In this document: positions 8,742 to 17,149 of the stretch, in pieces
How the letters are laid out: every line of letters begins with the position of its first letter
Numbering within the stretch: the stretch's first letter is position 1
IMG/VR virus record: IMGVR_UViG_3300020470_004444
Location: 1 to 20,947 of that record
Source: a virus
Length of the DNA: 20,947 nt
Strand: one strand, 5' to 3'
Translations under genes and position numbers: made by a program
Notes under the pieces: model-generated
The model's input: the letters and a program-made list of their open reading frames with translations, nothing else
What the model was told of the DNA's origin: nothing
The model's database searches: none

Positions 8742-11215
8742 TACAATGCCCCATCTTTATTACTTCTTCTTTTTGGAACTTTTATAAATGAATCTCTTCT
8801 CATTGGTTGACCTTTTCTTGTTTTTTTAACTTTATAGTCTCCAAACAATAATCCTTTGTTTGAATTACCACTTGAATCAATTATCGACTTATCAACTAAT
8901 TGACCTGTGTTTATTTCTAATTTACAACTTTGTTTTAAATCATTATCCTGATTATCACTTATAAATATCTGTCCGACTGAACTTTCCATTGGAAATTTAT
9001 TTATACCACCACTATAATAATTAAAATTATTATACTTTATAATAGTTTCAATTGTAGGATTGAAAAAGGTTTCAACAGGTTGTTCTAAACCATTACCATA
9101 TGGTATTAATCCATCATAAATTGATTCTCCCCATTCAGAAACATATGATGGATAAGTATACTCCGAACCTAAACCTGAACCACCAGCATTACGAAAAACA
9201 CTTACAAGGTGTGCAATGTCTGGTCTTCCTGATTGTTCCCATTGTGATATATCTGAACTATTAAGATTACCACCACTAATATTTATTTCTTCAACATATT
9301 GAGGAAATGGTAAGGTTGCTAAATATTCTGGTGTTATATTTAATTCTTGAGTTACAATATCAATATTTAGTAAATCATAAATACTATAACTTTTGTTAAA
9401 ATATCTAACTTGTTCTAAATCCATTGTTTCTATATTTTTTCCCATTTCATCATTTTCTAAATCATTGATTAAAAACTTTTCATCAATAATGTCCAACTCA
9501 CCCAATTTACCACCACTTAATGTGTTTTGAATACTTGTTTTATATTTTGAATCTTCACTAACACCACCAATGATTGCAGTTGTATAAGGCCACGGAATAG
9601 TTGTATAATCACTCCCACCAACATCTGCAAAATCAGGATATTCATTTGGTGGTACATCTAAATAAATTCTTGATGTTACAAGTTTCCATCTTCCAATTTC
9701 AAAATCTGGATTAGCTGCTGTATTACCATTACCATCAAATACACTAAAAATAATAAATTTTATATTTTTAATTCCAGGAGTTGTATATAAATTAGCTGGT
9801 GTATTTGTATCTCCCAATTTATATATTTTATATAAATTTTGATTTTGTTTTTCACTATATTGTATATTATTTTCTGGTTTTGAATCTAACCAATCTTCAA
9901 TGGTTTTAAATTTGTTTTCAGTATCATCCCAATCAATTACAAAATAATAAAAACCTGTTTGAGCAGGTTCACCTAAATCCTCTCCAAGTAAATCCTTAAT
10001 TTCAATATTAAATGTAACAGTTAATGGATTAGAAGATTTCATAATTAAATTAAAATCATCATGATAACTTTGTAAATCAACATAATTATTACCAAGTTGA
10101 TTATTTTGACTAAATCCAAATACTGTAAGTGGGAAAAAATCAGGATGTCTTATCAAAGAATCTGGATTATCTGATGCATCTTGAACATTATCAAGTTGGT
10201 TAGTTGGACTTATTGCATCTAACCATAGATAATCATTAAAAATATTTTGATTTACTGAAACTCTTGGTGACATTGTATCTATAAATTCTCTATAATTATT
10301 AACATTTGAAAAATAATTTTTTACACCAGATTGGGCACTTATCGTTACTTTTAATGAAGAGATTGTCCAAGCAGGTGACTCAGCTCCACCTCCACCACCA
10401 TCTCCATCATAAGTTTTAGTAGCATTATCAAAAGTAGCTGAATATGTCGTACCAGTAAAATTATTGCCTGTTTTTATAAAAAAGTCCTCATTGTTTATTT
10501 TAAAAATTTGATATCTTCTTTTTCTTTTGTCCGTATTTATAGGCCAAAACATTTTTTTATCACCTTTCATATAAACAACTATGTAAATTGGATTATATTG
10601 AGCCTCATTAAATAATTGAGTTTGAGATGGTGATGGTTCATTTGACTCAAGTTTAAATGTTTCACTTAAATTATCAACATCCCATTCACTTGGAGCACCT
10701 TCAAAATCACTAAGAAAAATATTTTGTGCACCTTGAGCAAAATTTTCAACTATTGGTACACCCTCTACTTCAGAGATATTACCTAAATCTTCACCTTCAG
10801 ATTTATTACCAAATCCTTGTGAATAAAATTTCCAATTATCATTATCATTTAATTTATTTTTTAATGTACTGAATCCAGCAGTGGTTGGGTCTTGACCAAA
10901 AGCTTCTTCAGAAAATATCCACGCAATTACTTTAACATTTTTTGTTGTACCTGAAACATTTCTACTTTTAACATATAGATTGTCAATTTTAATAAGTGGT
11001 TCACCCTCATATGATAAGTTTTTTTCAATAATAGCTTCATTTAATTCATCACCAACACTCTTTGTAAATAAATCTTTGTTTTGAAATTTATCCCAATTCA
11101 GAGGTAAACTGGTAGAGTTTTCATAATCATAAACAGTTTCACTATCATCAAAATTATATTGTGATGTGTCTCCACTTTTTGGTCTATCTAAAAGTATTTT
11201 TTTTATTTCAGGCAT
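8741..11215 (-). CDS. Putative baseplate-associated protein, 824 aa, paralogue of the upstream 1440-aa protein
   Basis: No named family is certain. A poly-Gly stretch (DGDGGGGGAESP) lies near residues 268-280. A degenerate PKD-like segment (FVIDWDD near 428, then a later TTPG-x-K-N-I-K-F) is followed by IIGGVSEDSKY (about 546), a YFNKSYSIYDLL block (about 605), and a dockerin-related segment at about 635-675 (LPFPQYVEEI, SGGNLNSSDISQWEQ, SGRPDIAHL) whose calcium ligands are mostly replaced. It ends with DSSGNSNKGLLFGDYKVKK and a basic tail. The IIGG, YFNK and DSSGN-type blocks recur in the same order in the 1440-aa protein. The SGRPDIAH segment recurs in the 1969-aa protein. Both ends use TAATG overlaps; GGAG at 11226-11223 is its ribosome binding site. 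A role as a peripheral baseplate scaffold or adhesin is inferred from context. Confidence 0.75.
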   Translation of the reverse strand: MPEIKKILLDRPKSGDTSQYNFDDSETVYDYENSTSLPLNWDKFQNKDLFTKSVGDELNEAIIEKNLSYEGEPLIKIDNLYVKSRNVSGTTKNVKVIAWIFSEEAFGQDPTTAGFSTLKNKLNDNDNWKFYSQGFGNKSEGEDLGNISEVEGVPIVENFAQGAQNIFLSDFEGAPSEWDVDNLSETFKLESNEPSPSQTQLFNEAQYNPIYIVVYMKGDKKMFWPINTDKRKRRYQIFKINNEDFFIKTGNNFTGTTYSATFDNATKTYDGDGGGGGAESPAWTISSLKVTISAQSGVKNYFSNVNNYREFIDTMSPRVSVNQNIFNDYLWLDAISPTNQLDNVQDASDNPDSLIRHPDFFPLTVFGFSQNNQLGNNYVDLQSYHDDFNLIMKSSNPLTVTFNIEIKDLLGEDLGEPAQTGFYYFVIDWDDTENKFKTIEDWLDSKPENNIQYSEKQNQNLYKIYKLGDTNTPANLYTTPGIKNIKFIIFSVFDGNGNTAANPDFEIGRWKLVTSRIYLDVPPNEYPDFADVGGSDYTTIPWPYTTAIIGGVSEDSKYKTSIQNTLSGGKLGELDIIDEKFLINDLENDEMGKNIETMDLEQVRYFNKSYSIYDLLNIDIVTQELNITPEYLATLPFPQYVEEINISGGNLNSSDISQWEQSGRPDIAHLVSVFRNAGGSGLGSEYTYPSYVSEWGESIYDGLIPYGNGLEQPVETFFNPTIETIIKYNNFNYYSGGINKFPMESSVGQIFISDNQDNDLKQSCKLEINTGQLVDKSIIDSSGNSNKGLLFGDYKVKKTRKGQPMRRDSFIKVPKRRSNKDGAL

Positions 11216-14200
11216 TAAAAAGCTCCATTTACTTTAGTTGTTTTAATAATGCCTCGTTGTCTTGATTTTTTTAATTGTAGTGTTTCATTATCAAATTCAG
11301 GACTAAAATCTTCAATAAAAAAACCATAATTTTTATTACCACTAACATCATTTAATGTGTCAATTTCTATTTTTTGATTAGTGATGTTAAGCAATAAACT
11401 TTGACCCGATTCATATTCATCTGTTATTTTACCATTTAATGGAAATGATATATGTGTATTTCCAGTTTGAACTGATATTGGAAATAAGTCTTTAATAAAT
11501 TTACCATTAGCTCCGTGTTTTGGTAATACAGGATAATATGAACCATCATCCCAATCTTGATTGGTAGACTCATTTATTTGTGTGTTAAAATATTTTGTAG
11601 GAATTTCAAAAACCATACTACCTCTCCAAGCCATTGCACCAAGTTCACTTACACCATTTTCATTATAGGATGTTTGGTCTGGATAATTTTCCATAAAATT
11701 GTATACATTTGGACTATCATAATACACATTAATATCATCATGAGTGCTTACACCAGCTGATGTACTACCATCAAAAGTTACACCATTTATAGCTATACGC
11801 ATAACGAATAAATTCATATCACCACCACCAGCATTACTATCATTATCAAACTCTATTTTTATTTCTTGAACGTCTAAACTTCTATCAATTGGTATATTGA
11901 AATCTATATTTTCAAAATCACTATTGTTTATGTTCGTATCAGGTGGTTTTGCATTTTCAAGAAACTCATCGTAATAAACTACCCCATTTATTATAACATT
12001 GTAATGTGGTAGTGTACCAAGACCATCTGTAGTTCCAGCTAAACGAATCTCCAATTCATTTGTTAATCCATTTCTAAGTTTAAAACTATAATTTTGAGGT
12101 ATTATGTTTTTCCAATATCTTTCATTGTCAGGAGCACCAACTTCCCTTAAATCATCTTCTTCAAATCCAAATAATTCCCAAATTGATTTTGGTTCATTGT
12201 AATATTTTATACAAGTTAAATCACAATCACCAATTCCTTTTCCTAATTCCTCTCTAATTGGTGAAATACCTTTGTACACTACTGGATTTGAAGGCAGTAA
12301 ATCCCAATTAATACCAAGAAAATTATTAAAATTGTAATAAGTATTCATATCTGGAGAATCAGTTCCAGCAGGGTTAAAAAAATCAAATTTATATATTTTT
12401 CCCTCTTGAAGATATTCTATTATTTCGAAATCCTCTAAACCAAACTCTGGTTCTTCCTTCCATTCTCCAGTTTCAATATCTCTAATTACATATGCTTCTA
12501 AAAATTCTTGAGTAGCTTCTTCACTACTGAATCTATATATTACCTGTAGTTCTTCTGGTATGCTATCTTTAGTTACTTCATATCTATATGAAAACTGCTC
12601 TCCAGGCATAGCTTCTGCATCAAAAAATTGCTCTCCTATTCCCTCCGGCCATATAACAGGTTGGAGTTGATATAGATTATATTTTTCAGAAATTCTTTCA
12701 GTCATATAACTTGGTAATACTTCTAAATTACTATCAATTTGGTTTTCCATTTTTAAAAGAGCTAATTCTGTTTTTAATTTATCACCATCATATTTAAAAT
12801 CTATACTTATTTTTTCATTATCTAAAAATCCAAGTTGTCTTTTTGTTTTTTTATAATAATTACTTTGGTCTGATATTCCACCAATTATTGGTGTAGTGTT
12901 TTTGTATGGGATAAATGAATAACCATCACTTCCAAAATATCTAAAATCCTCATCTAATCCTTCATTAATGTTTATCACTAATTTAAATTTTTTGTTATAA
13001 GGAATACCTATTATGTTATTATCTTTATCAGTTTTCACTCTCATCATTGTTCCCGTAACCTCAAATATACCACTGGTTTCATATGTGTGATACAATGCAG
13101 TGTCTTCATCAATTTGTTGAGGTGTTGATGTAAATTCATTTGGTGAACCATCACCCCAATCAATATCGTGAATATAAAACCTACCAAATTTAAAATCTTG
13201 ATAAATTGGTGTTCTTGTAACACCAAATGTTTCATCAATTGGATAGGTGGGATAAAAATAAAATTGAGCTTCTAAAGGGGCCTGTGAATCTTTATATTGT
13301 TGTGGTTGTAGTTCTTTATCATAATATTTTGTTAAATCTGCAGTTCCATAATTACCAACAGATATTTTTTTTCTAACATCAACATCAGGTGTGAACTCAT
13401 ATGATTCATAACATTCAATATTATCAATTAATACCCTACCTTCAAAAGCACTTTCAGTTTGTAAAAATAATGTTAAGTTACCAACACCATCGGTTGGAAA
13501 TTGAGACTCATTACTAATATATTGTTCCATCCCACTAATACCTTCATTCGTATCACCTTCTCCTGAGTTATTAGTGTATAATCTAGCAAGTATGAAACAA
13601 GTATTGTCAGGAGTGAATTGTCTACTAAAACTATAACCACTATTGTCATCATAAGTCCATCGTTCTCCATTCCAATACGCAACAACTAAATCCATTGGAG
13701 CAGTATGGGGAGGTGGCCCACTATGGTTTTCATCTTCACCAAAATCATCTCTACTATCACCATAATCAATTTCATCTGCCATAAACATTTCTTCTTGTTC
13801 TGAAACTGTACCTACATACATTAAATATGCTTCAAGGATTCTACCATCATTTTGTAATCCAGTTCGTTGGTCATCACCAACGCCACCAGTATCACCTAAA
13901 GCTGATGCAACAGTGTTTATATCATGTTCATCATATTTACCAACTTCAGCGTGTCTTACTCTTCTTTGAGTTCCATTAGGATGTATTATGTAAAAGAAAT
14001 CTATATTTGGATTACTTCTATCATAACCAGGTACTTTAAAAAATATTTCACCAGGGTCTTCACCGGGTTGTTTATCTTTATTAGAATTTGTATTTAATTG
14101 TATTTCAACTGGGCCACCATTTGCCTCATCATCAAATGTACCACCATATGGAATACCATGTATAAGACCATCATTTAAATGGTCATCCGTTAAATTAAAA

Positions 14201-15537
14201 GTAAATTCAAAATCTTCCCATTCATCGATTTCTTTATTTTGAAACCTACCTGTTCCACCATAATCTAAATCTTTTCTACTTTCAAAAGATGTGTTTTCAT
14301 ATGTGTCTTCACCTTCAATTAAATAATTGATGTTATTTTCTAAAAGTGAATTAAAACTTCCAGGAGCTTCAAAAAATGCATAGTAACTATAAGGAAGTGA
14401 ATTTTTTCCTGATTTTGGTAATTCATGAAATTGAGTTCCTAAAATACCAACATCAATTTTAGGCATCTTAGGTTCACCATCGAACCCTATAAATGCATTT
14501 GTGGTTTTCATTTTAAATTTTATTTTTAGTGAACTGTATGGATTTATTGGATTATCATTAAATTTATCATAAATGTTTTGAGCTTGATTTAACACTCTAT
14601 ACCAACCATTATTAAATATGTTAGGATTTTCAACTTTTATTCTGCCATTACCATGATGATTATTCATTAAAAACCAATTAAAAATATATTTTTGACCATT
14701 ACCACCCAACTCTGTATCAGCATACTCTCGATTTATATAATCAAGCATTTTGTCACCCTCTTGAAAATTCATAAAACACAAACATCTATTGTTTGAATAT
14801 GCTTCAGGTGTTGTTATCCACATCGCAATATGTGGTACGTCTTGTTCAAATGAATCTTCATTGTACAAAAAATAACCATTACCAATAAAACTATGTTGTC
14901 CCCTCAAGGTTACATGTGTATCTTGACCAGTATCGGATGTCATGGTGCTTTGACCTGTAGGATGAAGTTCAGGGTCTATATCTTGACCCATTGTTGAAGC
15001 GAAAAAATTTGTTATTTCTCTATCTTCAATATTAGTTCCAAAAGCAGATTTAATTCTACCCCAATAATTTATACCACTATCACCATTATTTAATTCTAAG
15101 GATAGTGGAACATAATTACCAATAACATCTCCTTGAAAAGGCCCAGGAGTTGCTCTTAAAGATAAAAATCTCCAATCACCATCAGGTTCTACAACAAATG
15201 GTATATTATTTCCATCTCTATTTAATTCAACGTATTTACTTCTTACAAATTTACAATCTCCATTTGTAATTAAATTTGGTTTAGTAGATGATTTAAATGG
15301 GGAACGTAATATATCTGGAAAACTATCAGCAAAATTGTTATCATCATCGAATGAAAACATACCCAATGCAATTCTACCATCTTGATTTGAATCTTTAAGT
15401 CCTTGATTTGTATTTTGAAAAGAATCTAAATTAATGTCCATACCACTATATACATCATAATGTTCTAATAGTGTTTGTTCAATTGCAACACCACTCACAC
15501 CGAATCCTGAAGAAGTTGATTCTGAAACAAAACTCAT
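11215..15537 (-). CDS. Large baseplate-associated protein, 1440 aa, with PKD-like domain
   Basis: Near the N-terminus (about residues 50-56) is an incomplete calcium-loop-like DSNQDGRI. From about residue 85, NLITNGDCKF resembles the opening of CBM4/9-type jelly-roll modules, and VLIDNIECYE near 702 resembles their closing strand; the spacing is too long for one simple module, so this is tentative. A PKD-like domain lies at about 775-865, with IDWGDGSP and YHTYETSGIFEVTGT, the two hallmark motifs. After it come TPIIGGISDQSNYY (about 883), IKYYNEPKSIWELFGF, and the end DVSGNKNYGFF with a basic tail; these blocks are shared with the 824-aa protein encoded next. No signal peptide or membrane segment is seen. 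The gene starts 1 nt before the preceding stop region (gap of one base) and ends in a TAATG overlap. Likely a surface-exposed wedge or fibre-base protein. Confidence 0.75.
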   Translation of the reverse strand: MSFVSESTSSGFGVSGVAIEQTLLEHYDVYSGMDINLDSFQNTNQGLKDSNQDGRIALGMFSFDDDNNFADSFPDILRSPFKSSTKPNLITNGDCKFVRSKYVELNRDGNNIPFVVEPDGDWRFLSLRATPGPFQGDVIGNYVPLSLELNNGDSGINYWGRIKSAFGTNIEDREITNFFASTMGQDIDPELHPTGQSTMTSDTGQDTHVTLRGQHSFIGNGYFLYNEDSFEQDVPHIAMWITTPEAYSNNRCLCFMNFQEGDKMLDYINREYADTELGGNGQKYIFNWFLMNNHHGNGRIKVENPNIFNNGWYRVLNQAQNIYDKFNDNPINPYSSLKIKFKMKTTNAFIGFDGEPKMPKIDVGILGTQFHELPKSGKNSLPYSYYAFFEAPGSFNSLLENNINYLIEGEDTYENTSFESRKDLDYGGTGRFQNKEIDEWEDFEFTFNLTDDHLNDGLIHGIPYGGTFDDEANGGPVEIQLNTNSNKDKQPGEDPGEIFFKVPGYDRSNPNIDFFYIIHPNGTQRRVRHAEVGKYDEHDINTVASALGDTGGVGDDQRTGLQNDGRILEAYLMYVGTVSEQEEMFMADEIDYGDSRDDFGEDENHSGPPPHTAPMDLVVAYWNGERWTYDDNSGYSFSRQFTPDNTCFILARLYTNNSGEGDTNEGISGMEQYISNESQFPTDGVGNLTLFLQTESAFEGRVLIDNIECYESYEFTPDVDVRKKISVGNYGTADLTKYYDKELQPQQYKDSQAPLEAQFYFYPTYPIDETFGVTRTPIYQDFKFGRFYIHDIDWGDGSPNEFTSTPQQIDEDTALYHTYETSGIFEVTGTMMRVKTDKDNNIIGIPYNKKFKLVININEGLDEDFRYFGSDGYSFIPYKNTTPIIGGISDQSNYYKKTKRQLGFLDNEKISIDFKYDGDKLKTELALLKMENQIDSNLEVLPSYMTERISEKYNLYQLQPVIWPEGIGEQFFDAEAMPGEQFSYRYEVTKDSIPEELQVIYRFSSEEATQEFLEAYVIRDIETGEWKEEPEFGLEDFEIIEYLQEGKIYKFDFFNPAGTDSPDMNTYYNFNNFLGINWDLLPSNPVVYKGISPIREELGKGIGDCDLTCIKYYNEPKSIWELFGFEEDDLREVGAPDNERYWKNIIPQNYSFKLRNGLTNELEIRLAGTTDGLGTLPHYNVIINGVVYYDEFLENAKPPDTNINNSDFENIDFNIPIDRSLDVQEIKIEFDNDSNAGGGDMNLFVMRIAINGVTFDGSTSAGVSTHDDINVYYDSPNVYNFMENYPDQTSYNENGVSELGAMAWRGSMVFEIPTKYFNTQINESTNQDWDDGSYYPVLPKHGANGKFIKDLFPISVQTGNTHISFPLNGKITDEYESGQSLLLNITNQKIEIDTLNDVSGNKNYGFFIEDFSPEFDNETLQLKKSRQRGIIKTTKVNGAF

Positions 15538-15538
15538 T

Positions 15539-17146
15539 TTAATCTACCTTAAAACCACGAGCTCGTAGTAAGTCACTTCGTGAAATTATTTCTACTTTAC
15601 ATTTATTTCCTAAACCTGAAAAATTTGTATACTCTCCAGTAGATAATAAATGATTTAACCAATAATCAGGTGTTACTACTAAATCTGCATTACCTAAACC
15701 ATCTGCAAATGACATTTCTTCTTGAACTTGAGGATTATAGGTTGCACATATAAAATACCATTCATTAAAATCTTCAGGTATGTAGGTTGATTGTAAAAGT
15801 TTTAATTCATCATTTCCATAGTCATTCAAATCACCTATATTGTATGACTTCCTAGCATCTCCAATTACACTACCATCTAATCTTAAATCACCACCTAAAC
15901 CAACATGAGAATCTTTTAATCCCTCATCATTCCCAGTTGAGTAAGAACCAGATTCTCTAACTTGTAATCTAACAAATCTAGCAGTGTCTGAGTCTTTAAA
16001 TATTCTTTCATCATAACCAGGTCCTACTTCAAATGTTCCTTCTTCAACAACTTTACCCCAAGTTGTTTCTGTTGATAAAGACGCATATGAATCATTTTTA
16101 TTCAATACATAGGTTTCTAATTTAAACCCAAATGGATTTGAATTTCTAGTTGGGTTTCCAAAGTTAAACAATGTTCCACTTGATACCTTATCTAAAAATC
16201 TAACCCACATTGTAATTGTAAAACCACCAGTCCCATCCGTGTTAAGATATGTTAAATTATTAGGGTCTAAACCTTCAATAAATTCTTGATTAGTGTTACG
16301 AATTATAATTCCTTGATTTGGATTTCTGAATTGTAAATATCCAGACGATTGATTTAGATACTCAGGTCTGTCATCTTGTAATACAAATGGTTCTTCCAAT
16401 ATGTCGGTTAAATAAGGAAGTATTGTGTTATAAATATCTTCAATGGTTCTTGTTGAATTAGTATCATTAGCTGTTGATTTTAATCTATGAATAAAAGCGT
16501 CTTCTTCATTAATATTTCCATCGGTGTTTTCTTGAGCATATGAGATACTATTATTTTTACTGTATTGAAGTGAACCAGTCCAATTATTTGTTGTATCTTC
16601 TCTATCAACAACTCCATCATCATTTAAATCAAATTCAGGTAATTCTGGTGGAAGTAATGCATTTAACTCTTGAAAAAATCTAATTATTCTAGCTTGTCTA
16701 GTGTCACCAGTTGGAAGTAATTCAAATATATTCGTGTCAAGAAATTCATTGGCTTTTTTAACATCTACAGTAGATTGTTGTTGAGACAATGGTATGAATT
16801 GACTTACGTTTAATGGATTACCTTCACCAAAAACTAAATCTGTAATTGTTCGTCCCCCATCTGGAAATCCACCACCAACTATACTTATACTAATAGTATC
16901 ATCCACACCTGGTTCAACAACTATTGTAAATTCACCAACGATTTGGTCAGCTATCAATTGTAAATTATCTTCTACATTGGCTTCAACATCTTTTTGAAAA
17001 AGAGCAAGAACTCCATCACCTTGACCAGTTTGCAATTGTCCATTACGAATAAATTTTTGATTGGCTTGGACATCAGGCGTATCGATAAGTGGACTTTCTA
17101 TTAAAGCATCAGCTATTCTGTCCAGTAATAATTCTAATTCTACCAT
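15539..17146 (-). CDS. Putative baseplate/tail protein with dockerin-like pair and LamG-like domain, 535 aa
   Basis: The N-terminal 160 residues are helical or mixed and unrecognised (ELELLLDRIADALIESPLID and onward). A textbook EF/dockerin loop DLNDDGVVDRED sits at about 172-183, preceded by LPPELPEF and followed by NNW. A second loop, QENTDGNINEED at about 204-215, has Gln in place of the first Asp. Together they resemble a dockerin-type pair that would bind one or two calcium ions. From about 290 to 500 runs a LamG/concanavalin-like beta-sandwich, with GGFTITMWVRF near 305 and EWYFICATYNP near 463. The end (CKVEIISRSDLLRARGFKVD) is short and polar. It lies 3 nt after the 377-aa gene and 1 nt before the 1440-aa gene, so it is part of the same transcript. 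The likely role is carbohydrate or surface binding on the baseplate periphery. Confidence 0.75.
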   Translation of the reverse strand: MVELELLLDRIADALIESPLIDTPDVQANQKFIRNGQLQTGQGDGVLALFQKDVEANVEDNLQLIADQIVGEFTIVVEPGVDDTISISIVGGGFPDGGRTITDLVFGEGNPLNVSQFIPLSQQQSTVDVKKANEFLDTNIFELLPTGDTRQARIIRFFQELNALLPPELPEFDLNDDGVVDREDTTNNWTGSLQYSKNNSISYAQENTDGNINEEDAFIHRLKSTANDTNSTRTIEDIYNTILPYLTDILEEPFVLQDDRPEYLNQSSGYLQFRNPNQGIIIRNTNQEFIEGLDPNNLTYLNTDGTGGFTITMWVRFLDKVSSGTLFNFGNPTRNSNPFGFKLETYVLNKNDSYASLSTETTWGKVVEEGTFEVGPGYDERIFKDSDTARFVRLQVRESGSYSTGNDEGLKDSHVGLGGDLRLDGSVIGDARKSYNIGDLNDYGNDELKLLQSTYIPEDFNEWYFICATYNPQVQEEMSFADGLGNADLVVTPDYWLNHLLSTGEYTNFSGLGNKCKVEIISRSDLLRARGFKVD

Positions 17147-17149
17147 ATC

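Noticed and set aside
10380-10410. Run of Gly codons in the 824-aa gene as a possible frameshift or slippery site
   Set aside because: The codons are mixed GGT/GGA rather than a homopolymer, and the frame continues cleanly on both sides, so it is most likely a flexible linker.
13044-13685. Two minus-strand open frames (64 and 70 codons) inside the 1440-aa gene
   Set aside because: Out-of-frame shadows of the large gene; the PKD-like motif is in the long frame, and these frames show no family resemblance.
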